From NCBI GenBank assembly GCA_034096865.1, contig JAWQFJ010017573.1, forward strand, positions 225,001-289,000: a stretch of 64,000 nt of DNA, read 5' to 3'. The notes under the pieces are model-generated. The model saw nothing but the letters and a program-made list of their open reading frames with translations, was not told the origin of the DNA and did no database searches. Each line of letters starts with the position of its first letter. Within the stretch, counting starts at the first letter, position 1. This DNA comes from Theodoxus fluviatilis (lineage: Eukaryota; Mollusca; Gastropoda; Cycloneritida; Neritidae). Positions 54,650-64,000 of the stretch are shown here, in pieces. A program made the translations under genes and the position numbers.

Positions 54650-56100
54650 TGCAAAGAGAAAGGTGTCTCAAGCATACAGGAAAGGGGTGGAATGAATGCA
54701 TTAAGGTTGTCAGCCTATCAGCCTTTGTAAGTCACATAAGACCATAGATTATAAAATCATTACAGTTTGATCAAGTTGTCTCAATTCCCCTCATGAAAGT
54801 CTCTTCTTATTTTTATATAGAGAAGATGTGGGTCCATTTTACATTTTACCCCAAACCTTGCAGAATACAAGCATACAAAACTTAAAGTGAGAATGACAAC
54901 TGTTTGAAACAAACTGGTGATTTATTAATTTTGGAATATCATGTATGTATAGATCTATACTGGCAGCTCCTCCAGTTTGACGCATGCAAAAAGACATATA
55001 AGATCTTGACTAGCTTCAACACATTTATCAGAGATGGTCCAGGTCATGCAAACAACTTCACCGACCCAAATAATAAGGAAAGAGCAATGGGCGTTAGGTG
55101 CACTGTTATGCCTCTAACATAGATCTGGGAGCTTCACACAACACCCCTTGGACACAAAAGGTCAAATATCAATGAAGAAAATGTCTTTCTTTAAAATATA
55201 TATGAAAACATCAATACATAATCCCCATTGCTATTTAAGTATTTGATCAATAATTTAAACAAATGTCATACATTTCATTCCTGTATCTTTTGAGTAACAA
55301 ATAATGCATTATCAGTTGATGCAAAGATGTGTAAATCTTGTCTCATTCACATCGAATGATGTTATGATATTCACTCTCAATATTTTCAATACAACCAACA
55401 AACGACCAACAAACGACCAACATTATCTTTTTAACACGCTCTAGATGTGTTGCATCTTTGTGAGAAAATACACAATGATCACAGACTGACCAAGAACGAC
55501 GACCTTTATACTTCCTGTTTCATAGCAGCCAGACATAAGTACACAAATGCTTATCTAGTAATGTGACTCAAGTGAACAACTGGGATTTGGAACTAGTCTA
55601 ACTCAAGCGTTTTTAGAGCTCAAACACACGTTTCTGTAAATTCTTCTTTCTTTCTGTAGTGTAGACTGCCGCCTTCAACAAGGTGAAGAATTCTGCAGCC
55701 AATGCCCATCAGAAGCTTGCATTGAAATAAAAATTGACGAGAGTAAAGGAAAACTAAGTGCAAGAACAAATAGCACATGCATCCGCTTTCACAAAGAAGA
55801 GCTTTCTCTTCTATTATTGGTGTGTAATGAATGTAATGAATGAACGTTGCGGTCGCTCGTAATCGTGTTGTGGTCGATGGGATGACGCATAAAGTCTCGT
55901 GGGTTTGATCATCGAAAGCCATGAAAGAACAATAACATCGCAAAAAGAAAATACCTATGAATGTTTTAGGCTGGAAAGGGAAAAGTCCATATGCCTTCAA
56001 AATCGCGTCACCACTGCTGTTAGTGTTCCCGCCATTGCAATCAGACGCGCGAATAGGCAATGGAGGGGAGGCAACTCTGAAACATTAGGAATTAACTCCC
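54650..56100 (-). other. Upstream region of CENPK, no further exon identified
   Basis: At least one non-coding exon should lie here or further upstream because the first coding exon opens with an acceptor. I could not place it. Confidence 0.4.
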
Positions 56101-56105
56101 TCGTT

Positions 56106-56885
56106 GCAGTGGCTGCGCTCGATTTGTGCGCCGGAATCCTGCCGCGGCGGTCTGCCGCCACGTCACCGGCAGTCCCCGTGACGTGAACGGCGATTCGACT
56201 GCTTTCGTGTAAATCGAGCGCTTTCGGCTGATCAACATGGCGGCACAATTGTGGTGTTTGCAAGTTACTATAGACAGCGGTAGCGATGATGACTAAATGT
56301 GCTGTCTTCTTGGTTTATGGTAAGGTTTGAGGTTATTGTGTAAATTGAACATTTTCATTACCACTACCTATGCCCTGATAAGTGACTCCTGAGCCTACTG
56401 CAGTCACAGACCCTATAAATTATACACTAAGACGGCGCACTCGAGCGATTTTCCTTTACGCAAAGGGAGGTCAGAATGTAGAGTTACGTCCCTTTGCGAG
56501 AGAATTGTCAATTCGAACTTAATGCAGGATTTCTCACCGTCAACCACACATCGTGCACACAATAAAGGAAAAAATCGTAATCTACTTCAATTGTCCAGCG
56601 GAGATTGCAGCGAGGTGACAAATTAAGGCACACATGAGTCAGCGGAGAACGAATTATCGAATATTTTCAGTGTCGAAGCGTCACAAAACATAAACCCTAG
56701 TCTGGTCGTCGCCATCTTGCCTTCTTGGTTCTTCTCGTGCGCCGACGAAAACCTGAGGGCGGACCGGGAGGTGCGCCGAGTGATCAGCCAGTGACGTCAC
56801 CTGAACAAACGAAACGCAACGAAAAACCAGCCGGTGCACCGTCTCGCGCGCCGGCGCACTCCGGCGCACAAATCGAGCGCAGCCA
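56106..56885. repeat. CpG-rich region bounded by inverted GTGGCTGCGCTCGATTTGTGCGCCGG
   Basis: The phrase occurs at about 56107-56132 in plus and, inverted, at about 56857-56883; AAATCGAGCGC recurs at about 56212. Either a TIR element of about 780 bp or two related MITEs is possible; no target duplication is evident. Confidence 0.5.
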
Positions 56886-57435
56886 CAGTGACCGAAATGA
56901 TGTGGCAGTACAATAACTACCGAAGATGCACGTTGACAACGATTAAATCTGTTAAAATTCAGTATTGGATTGCAGTGAATCAGTACTATTTTAGCAATGC
57001 TTTAGGTTTAACTTGCACTTCATTTCATTATTTACATTACCTGCGTCTGCTGAAGGAAGCTAGTCAGACATTCGCACACAGTGGAAAGGTGGGACTGCTT
57101 TCGCCAGTTTCGGAATTCTCCCAAAGCGATGACCCAGTTAAAATAATCATCAACATTTAAAACTGCGTGGAATACGCTTGAAGTAATTTCGATGATGATA
57201 TGTGTTTCTTGTGTTCTCAAAGAAGGGGGGGGGGGGGGGGGGGGGGAGTCGAAATTGATTAAATTTTCTTCTGAAGAAAGGTTACTATTAGTATTACACT
57301 GCATGCATCTCAAAAGTTATCCTACACTGATCGCTGGGAGGTGTTGGAATCACAGGTTCAGTATGGAAACAAACGTTTCGGACATAGCCCTTTATCAGTT
57401 TGTCTTCTGGAATCCGGCGGTCCATCTTTAACCAA

Positions 57436-58112
57436 CGTTATCCCACACTGCATGCATGGGACGTACGTTACGCTGCATTGCCCACGCATATCATTCTAGT
57501 AAACTAGAGATTTCGCCTACCGGCAAAAGTATATACTCGGGTTTACAGAATGCACGCATATTGGATTTCTCGTTATCCCACACTGCACGCATGGGACGTA
57601 CGTTACGCTGCATTGCCCACGCATATCATTCTAGTAAACTAGAGATTTCGCCTACCGGCAAAAGTATATACTCGGGTTTACAGAATGCACGCATATTGGA
57701 TTTCTCGTTATCCCACACTGCACGCATGGGACGTAGGGCCTACGTTACGCTGCATTGCCCACGCATATTGGATTTCTCGTTATCCCACACTGCACGCATG
57801 GGACGTACGTTACGCTGCATTGCCCACGCATATTGGATTTCTCGTTATCCCACACTGCATGCATGGGACGTACGTTACGCTGCATTGCCCACGCATATTG
57901 GATATCTCGTTATCCCACACTGCACGCATGGGACGTACGTACGTTACGCTGCATTGCCCACGCATATTGGATTTCTCGTTATCCCACACTGCACGCATGG
58001 GACGTACGTACGTTACGCTGCATTGCCCACGCATATTGGATTTCTCGTTATCCCACACTGCACGCATGGGACGTACGTTACGCTGCATTGCCCACGCATA
58101 TTGGATTTCTCA
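57436..58112. repeat. 65-bp / 135-bp tandem repeat
   Basis: Units start at 57436, 57571, 57706, 57778, 57843, 57908, 57977 and 58046. The core is CGTTATCCCACACTGCACGC ATGGGACGTACGTTACGCTG; the first two units carry an extra segment of about 70 bp (CATTCTAGTAAACTAGAG...). Later units differ by 4-bp GTAC steps. The long plus frame is a repeat artefact. Confidence 0.95.
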
Positions 58113-59214
58113 AACCCCGTACGTAGATTGAGCCACCCACCACAGCTGTGGCATTTTACAATTGAAAGCAGCTCCACGTACGATTGTTGTGGCTGCATTA
58201 ATGGAGATGTAACTGTAGCGCGAGAGCAGCTGTGTTTGGCAAATAGACTTCATAGACCTAAATACGTACGCTGAGCCCCACGGGTGTTCTAAGCTGTTTG
58301 CCCCCCTCTCCCCATCCCCATCTATTCCCCCACACCCTAACCCCACCCCTACCACCACCACCACCTTCAACTCCTACGACGTCGATCCCCATCCCCACCC
58401 CCTAGCCCATCCTCTACCCTTACCCCCACCCTCTACCTCTACCCCCAACTTCTACCCCTACCCTCTACTCCACCCCCTACCCCCCATCCCCACCAGCTAC
58501 CCTTCCCCCAATCCTTTCTTTTCGGTCGAACCAATATAGAGGGAAATAAATTTAGGATGTGTGCGTGCTCGCGCGTATGAGTGTGTGTATGCGAGTGTGA
58601 ACGTGCATATGTGTGCATGTCCGTGCATATATGCGTGTGTACGCTGGTATGGCGCGCATGTGCTTGTGAGTGTATGTGCGGGGGAGGGGAGTGGGGTCAT
58701 GGCATTCAGCGCGGCTGAGACTACAGTCAATATATATGTATGTGTTCAGAATGGGGTGGTGGTTGCTGGTGGTAATGGTGATATGGTGATGATTGTGGTG
58801 GATCAGTGGGAAGGGGTGGGGTGGTATTGGGATGGGGTGGATTGCAGCGGGGGTGGGTGGGGTGGGGGGATGGGGAGAAGGAAGTGCTCGAGGATTTATA
58901 GGTGCTGAATTAAGTCAACATCCTTCCTTAGAGATCTATGCAAAGTGTCACTGGTTGTTTCTCAGAGGTGACTTACGCCTGAGCAACATGAAATGCCCCG
59001 TTCTTCGATTACAAGTTAGTAAAACTGATGAATGGACAGACACACGAAGAAAGCAAATGGCGCAGTGATCTTAATATAATTTGTTTATAAATGACTCAAT
59101 ATTTATTTTGTGAACGAATTTCATTAACTGAAGAGAACCACCCCCCTGTGTGTTGGGGAGGGGTGGGGGTGGGGGGGGGGGGTGAGGGGGGGGGGGGGTG
59201 AGGGGGTGGGGGGG
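58113..59214. other. Low-complexity intergenic DNA
   Basis: C-rich CCACCCCTACC at about 58300-58500, TG/GT-rich at 58560-58700 and GGGGTGG-rich at 58750-58880 and 59145-59220; no gene recognised. Confidence 0.5.
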
Positions 59215-59352
59215 GGTGGGAATCAATCCACCGCGTCTCCCTATGAGCGATTCGTAAAAGATGGCTGGCTGCGGAAGTCGTGACTTGACTTGCTTGTTCT
59301 GACCAGCTCTGGTGGTTTACATGATCAATGGCCTCACATAGCCTACACACTC
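59215..59352 (-). mobile_element. SINE-like GGCCTA/TGTAGGCTAT family copy
   Basis: ATCAATCCACCGCGTCTCCC at one side and GGCCTCACATAGCCTACAC at the other match, inverted, the family modules; a poly-TTCA tract follows at 59356-59416. Confidence 0.65.
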
Positions 59353-59355
59353 CAT

Positions 59356-59417
59356 TCATTTATTCATTCGTTCGTTCGTTTATTCATTCATTCATTCATT
59401 CATTCATTCATTCATTC
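59356..59417. repeat. (TTCA)n/(TTCG)n microsatellite
   Basis: About 15 ATTC-type units at the end of the SINE-like copy. Confidence 0.93.
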
Positions 59418-59873
59418 GTTGGTTGACGAGAAATAGTATGTCTTATTTTTGCTTAAACTTGTTCTTATGAACATTTTTCAGAGAATCGATTAACAAAGCG
59501 GGTCAGAACGTCACGTGCTCTCACCTTTCTACACTTATAGACGATGGTATCAGAACTCGTTCAAGTAACCCGTGAATAATGCTTTCTGATATCAAGGGTT
59601 GTTCTGTGGAGCAGCTTGCAAAAATCGATTGTATTCGCTCCGATCGGGGCAGTTGACACAGATGTGACGTTGGGGAAAATTCAAGGCAAACTTTTGTTAA
59701 TTTCAGGCACTAATGCACGCCACATTTGGGGTTGGTTGGTTGGTTGGTTGGTGTTTCACGGCCTATCAACATTTGTAGGCTATAGAATGAGGTGCCGGGG
59801 TCGGTCGAAATACTGCTAGACAAATAAAGAAGCGTGGACAGCAACCGACATGTATTCTTTCGTGAGCATAGAT

Positions 59874-59889
59874 GGCCCTGAAAAGGGCC
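59874..59889 (-). promoter_or_regulatory. Histone mRNA 3' stem-loop sequence
   Basis: The minus strand reads GGCCCTTTTCAGGGCC, a perfect 6-bp stem with the canonical 4-nt loop, preceded by GCAAAC. The purine-rich CACGAAAGAA follows 9 nt later, like the histone downstream element bound by U7 snRNA. No histone frame is detectable upstream. Confidence 0.7.
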
Positions 59890-60032
59890 GTTTGCAGGTG
59901 AACGTACACCAAGGGGGGTAGAGCCTCCCGCCCCGGGACGTAGAGCGCCGAGTCACCAGGACGTGGCAGCTCTGTCCTGTGGCAATGGCAGGGCTCCGTC
60001 CCTGCTGGCAGGTATACGGTGCGAAGTGCTCT

Positions 60033-60071
60033 CTTGGCAAGCTTTCGGAGATTCTCCTTCATCAGGCCAAG
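60033..60071 (-). ncRNA. Minimal hammerhead ribozyme candidate
   Basis: Minus strand: CUUGGC - CUGAUGA - A GGAG AAU CUCC - GAA - A GC U - U - GCCAAG. Stem I (CUUGGC/GCCAAG) is 6 bp and perfect, stem II (GGAG/CUCC) 4 bp, all invariant core bases CUGAUGA and GAA are present, stem III is reduced to A-U with a two-base loop, and the cleavage position is U. Small hammerhead variants with a collapsed stem III are known from Penelope-like retroelements. Confidence 0.65.
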
Positions 60072-60735
60072 TGTGTGAGAGGCTGGCGGGGACGGTTTAA
60101 ATAGGAGATGGTACGCAGGTGTTCACGCCATGTAAAGCCATTAAGCAGGAAAATCTTTAGAACAGTTTGGAGTAAACGCTAATCAAGTCACGGTGTCCCT
60201 AGTTATTCGCCTCTTACGAATTGCGTAGGGAGACACGATGGGCACCACATTTGGGGAGAATGGGTGACGTATCAAATTAATGCACACCCGCTTTGTCATT
60301 CCATCATTCATTTTTGCTGTCATACGAAGAACTCAAAAGCAGAATGTGTAGGGGTTTTTTTTCAAGCCAATGCTGGGAACCTACCCAAAAAAGAAAAACT
60401 CTATCATGAACTTCGTTGCATGGGCGTTCTGGCAGCCTTTGAGGTGAATGAAAGGAAAGATGCTTATCTGGATAGAGAGTTGCGTGGATAACTAGATAGA
60501 TGGATGGACTGAACGATTTTATTGTAAAGGCCACCGGCCTATGATAATGATAACATTTCGTGAAGGAATCGAATCAAAATAAAGTCAAGACTTGCCACAA
60601 GTCTTTACACGTGAGGGAGAACAACTCGAAACGCGATAGAAGACAATGCACTGCAATTACAAGGGAGGGGAACGTTAAATCGCGAAACACATTAAAGTTG
60701 GTTCATTTTGCACCCTCACTCTGTCTCCTTTTACG

Positions 60736-61540
60736 TCACCTGCACCTGGATCGCCAGGCCTGTTGCCGACGCTCGGCAGGTTCGCAGCTCGTTCCCTTGC
60801 CTCGCTTCCCTGCTAGCTGCAGTATGCGTGCCCTGGAGAGTTTTAACTGCAGCAGTATACTGCAGTTGGGGTGGTGGGACACTTCGTCCATCTGCTTGGT
60901 CATTGAAAGGGCTGCTCCTTTTTTAAGAGTTGCCGGAAGTCTGAACACGTGCAGCGGGGTGGTCTCGTGGACTGGAATCCTCCGGGAGAGTGCCAGGATT
61001 GATTCGAAGTTGCGATGCACAATATCGATCAGATTTGACGCAGCTGGGTCCCTTGACACACTGTCAACACAATCCTTCTCTTCTGCTTCTTCACGACTCA
61101 ATTTGTCAAATATTGCCTGAAAAGCTTTACAGATCGTTTGGTCAAATGAGCCCCGTGAGTTCAGACCTACGGGCTCCCTCTTTTCTGGCTAGGCAACATC
61201 AACACTAGCGACAGTGCACATTGGTTCGGCCATCGCCGCGTTTTGGGGTGACACAGTCTCAGGACGTTCTGCACGTACGTCTCGAGCAGCCTGGGATCCT
61301 CGGGCCTCGGCAATGGCGGACTTAAACAGTTGCGGCAAACATTCCTCTTCTAGTAGTGAGCAAAGTGGCGGTAAACATATATCGGTGTTCGCAGGAATAT
61401 GCTCACCATGGATATTGGTGCGGTCACGACCGTAAGCCTCTCGTCTTCTCTGCTCTCGTCGCAGCTGAGCAGGTGCCTTTCGTCTTCGTAGATTTTCCGT
61501 TGGCGGCAGGGAAGATGGCTGACATTAAGGGGGAGTAAAT
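60736..61540 (-). pseudogene. Unidentified reading frame with one in-frame stop
   Basis: A single minus frame runs from about 61480 to 60736, broken once by TAG at 61191-61189. It reads RREQRRREAYGRDRTNIHGE, then CLPPLCSLLEEECLPQLFKS, and after the stop AFQAIFDKLSREEAEEKDCV and NLIDIVHRNFESILALSRRI. I do not recognise the family. Length, charge pattern and the nonsense codon suggest a decayed gene or transposon-encoded protein; the stop might instead lie in an intron. Confidence 0.45.
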
Positions 61541-61751
61541 CTTAATATAACGACGGTTATAGGCCTACCTCTTTCCCCGACTGCTTTCCAGGACTTCAAC
61601 GATTCCTTGTCCAGAAGGGCAGTAAGCACAACTTCCAAAGTAGCTGCCTAACCAGTTACTGGTATTTTCCCACCGAATTCTTCGTTTTCGCTGACAAATC
61701 ATAGCAGGAGCGACGCGAATACGTCTGGTCACTGGAGCGAGCGCGCTGGAA

Positions 61752-62806
61752 GTCCGCATGCATGCATTCATGGACAGGTGGTTGTATGGATGCATGGGTG
61801 GTTGGATAGATGATTGCATGCATGGATGGTTGGATGATGAAAGGATGGATGGATGGATGGATGCAAAGGTGGTTGGATGTATGAATGGATGCATGGATGG
61901 TTGGATGGATGGATGCATGGCCGGTTGGATGGATGGAATTGGATGCATAGGTGGTTGGATGAATGAATGGATGCATGGATGGATGAATGCATGAATGCAT
62001 GCATGGGTGGTTGGATGGATGGAATTGGATGCATAGGTGGTTGGATGGATGGATGCATGGATGGTTGGATGGATGAATGCATGCATGGGTGGTTGGATGG
62101 ATGGTTGGATGGATGGATGCATAGGTGGTTGGATGAATGGATGCATGGATGGATGAATGGATGCATGGATGCATGGATGCATGGATGGATGAATGGATGA
62201 ATGGATGGTTGGATGGATGGATGGATGCATAAATGGTTGGATGCATGGATGGATGAATGGATGGATGGATGGATGGATGCATGGATGGATGCATGGATGG
62301 TTGGATGGATGGTTGGATGGATAGATGGTTGGATGTATGAATGGATGCATGGATGGTTGGTTGGATGGATGGATGCATAGGTGGTTGGATGCATGGATGT
62401 TTGGAATGATGAATGCATGCAGGTGGTTGGATGGATGAATGGATGGTTGGATGGATGAATGGATGCATGAGTGGTTGGATGGATGAATGGTTGGATGGAA
62501 GGATGGATGCATGGGAGGTTGCATGGATGGATGCATGGGCGGTTGGAAGGATGGATGCATAGGAGGTTGGAAGGATGGATGCATGGGATGTTGGATGGAT
62601 GGATGCATGGGCGGTTGGAAGGATGGATGCGTGAGAGGTCGGATGGATGGATGCGTGGGAGGTTGGAAGGATGGATGCATGGGATGTTGGATGGATGGAT
62701 GCATGGGAGGTTGGATGGATGGATGCGTGGGAGGTTGGATGGATGGATGCGTGGGAGGTTGGATTGATGGATGTGTGGGTGGTTGGATGACCGAAGCATG
62801 GATGGA
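61752..62806. repeat. TGGA/TGCA minisatellite, about 1.05 kb
   Basis: GGATGGATGCATGGGTGGTT-type units with a 4-bp base period give long Pro/His/Ser/Ile frames on the minus strand (up to 493 codons) and Trp/Met/Gly frames on plus. These are not genes. Confidence 0.97.
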
Positions 62807-63151
62807 AGGAAGGAAAGAAAGTGGAAAGAAGGAAAGAAGAGCCTCTATGCGGTCTATCAACCCTTGGAAAGCTACACAAGACCACCGCCCACCAGGAGCC
62901 TCGGTGTGGGCTGGGGCATGAGCAAGCCAAGACTCCACTTCCCCAGTCATTCGCCTTTGTACAAATCGCACAAAGAGACGAAGTAGGACTTTTATCTCGC
63001 GCATGCGCGCACGCACGCACAGATACACACACAAGGTATCAGCCATTGCGAGACTTTCGCAGAGACAGCGTTCGTCATGTTTTCGCTTGGTTGAGTGGTG
63101 ATCAGGTAGTTGGTTGTTTGGATGACTGTTTAGAAGGTTGGTTCAGGTGTG

Positions 63152-63625
63152 TGTTGTGAATGTTCTAGATCGTACGAGAAGATTGCAGCGCAAACGGGCT
63201 GTTCTGTGTTTATCATCCGCTCCACCTCTCGGCTAAAGGTCATTGCCCAGGCACGTGGTCGAGTCAGGCTAAATTTGTCTTGTGTCATGTGACCTCAGTC
63301 GATTTCCAGCTCGAGCGTGAGAGAATATGCCGCTTCATTCGCGAAAGCTCTGAATCCTGTGGTTAGGTATATAAAGCGCGACAAAGCGAGAGAGAGACAG
63401 ACACGAGCAGCAGATACGACAGAGTTAAGGTGAGAGCTTAACTAGCGGATAAACAAGTCCTCCTTTGTAAGGAGTGAGTCCTCTGCGGCACTGCGCGTAG
63501 AGTGAGGCTGCTAGTGCGTGAATAAAGTTTATCGAAAATGACCACCAGCGATTGTAACTTCGACTTTCCAGCGCAAGCAAGGAGAACACCCATACAACAG
63601 GACATTGCAAGAGACGTGCACAACA
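63152..63625 (+). mobile_element. Solo LTR, 474 bp
   Basis: Inverted ends TGTTGTG and CACAACA are flanked by TGTG on both sides. TATATAAA at about 63367 and AATAAA at 63522 are placed as in an LTR promoter and poly(A) signal. No internal retroviral sequence adjoins. Confidence 0.72.
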
Positions 63626-63734
63626 TGTGTAAACTGTAATTGGCTGTGTTGAGTTGGGATGGTTTAAGCTTAATTGGTTGTCTATTCTTTCCTTGGCCTG
63701 TAGTTCTGCCTACCTGCCCATGGGTTCATGTCTT

Positions 63735-63885
63735 TTCGCCTGCCTGCCTGCCTACCTGTCTGTCTGTATATGTGTCCGTCTATTCATCTGTTTATCTTTC
63801 CGTCTGTTCATCTGTCCGTCCGTGTTCGTCCGTCCGTATTCGTCCGTCCGCTCGCCCGTCCGTCCGTCCGTCTGTCCGTCCATCT
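63735..63885. repeat. GTCC/GTCT-rich simple repeat
   Basis: Degenerate (CTGC), (GTCT) and (GTCC) units near the right edge of the window. Confidence 0.88.
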
Positions 63886-64000
63886 GGAATTGTTTCATCA
63901 CTCTCGTCCCAAGTGAAGACGTCTACATCAGCTCTGGATTGCCACACTCGCATGAGCGATTGAAAAATGACAACATGCCGGTAGCTGGACTTAACGTATA

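Larger units (their letters stand above)
59783..60125 (-). mobile_element. Chimeric insertion with hammerhead motif and histone-type 3' stem-loop
   Basis: Read on the minus strand: TATTTAAA near 60100, then a hammerhead-like motif at 60071-60033, about 140 bp of GC-rich sequence, a histone stem-loop at 59889-59874, a GAAAGAA element and a T-rich end. Possible short duplication ATGA/ATGT at the ends. No known protein is encoded. Confidence 0.6.
59727..60245 (+). mobile_element. SINE-like family copy split by an insertion
   Basis: The left part TTGGTTGGTTGG..CGGCCTATCAACATTTGTAG (59727-59782) and the right part GTAAAGCCATTAAGCAGGAAAATCTTTAGA..GGGAGACACGATGGGCACC (60126-60245) are adjacent in the family layout. 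The intervening 345 bp is foreign. Confidence 0.7.

Noticed and set aside
57456..58274. 272-codon frame
   Set aside because: It follows the 65/135-bp satellite; other frames are also open and none resembles a protein family.
59766..60062. A real histone gene upstream of the histone stem-loop
   Set aside because: Neither minus frame resembles H1, H2A, H2B, H3 or H4; only the 3' signal is histone-like.
61565..63046. Long minus frames rich in [10 protein letters not shown]
   Set aside because: They are translations of the TGGA/TGCA minisatellite, with ordinary sequence only at the ends.

Overview
The window is animal nuclear DNA, most likely from a marine mollusc and probably a gastropod. The evidence is short exons with GT-AG introns of 0.1 to 4 kb, dense simple repeats, a TCAAGGTCA-rich dispersed element whose style I associate with molluscan genomes, and three conserved metazoan genes. 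The taxon is an inference; no species marker is present.

Genes. (1) Plus strand, 3191-30527: the body and 3' end of a TMEM87A/B orthologue (GOLD-domain seven-transmembrane protein). About twenty exons are supported by splice sites, phase and strong family similarity; the signal-peptide exon(s) must lie upstream. One intron (23380-27301) is a U12-type AT-AC intron, and one exon carries a 77-bp tandem array that repeats its own 3' splice site seven times. (2) Minus strand, 42299-38633: a complete three-exon TRMT61A, the catalytic subunit of the tRNA m1A58 methyltransferase. (3) Minus strand, 54637-51930: CENPK, an inner-kinetochore protein, with two coding exons joined by a GC-AG intron. TMEM87 and TRMT61A are convergent, with 8.1 kb between their stop codons. 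The three genes have no evident shared pathway.

The rest is mostly mobile and satellite DNA. 1-3190: a piggyBac-like element and a MITE upstream of the first visible TMEM87 exon. 3.7-5.3 kb: a 1.5-kb satellite. 5.6-27 kb: five copies of a Helentron/HINE-like element in TMEM87 introns, one of them split by a TTAA-flanked 2-kb DNA transposon; also three piggyBac-like elements in total, a hAT-like element, another TIR element and several MITEs. 31-38 kb: intergenic DNA with a 21-bp minisatellite, a mariner remnant and a C-rich satellite. 43.3-49.7 kb: one degenerate non-LTR retrotransposon on the minus strand split by two LTR-like insertions with exact 5-bp target duplications, then a 25 x 47-bp minisatellite. 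52.4-54 kb: tRNA-derived SINE material and a duplicated repeat in the CENPK intron. 56-64 kb: CpG-rich sequence, a 65/135-bp satellite, interrupted SINEs, an unidentified minus-strand reading frame, a 1-kb TGGA-type minisatellite and another solo LTR.

The most unusual item is a roughly 345-bp insertion at 59783-60125 (minus strand). It combines a TATA-like box, a minimal hammerhead-ribozyme motif of the Penelope-associated kind, and a perfect histone-mRNA 3' stem-loop with a downstream purine element, all nested inside a SINE. A second, weaker hammerhead-like motif lies in TRMT61A intron 1.
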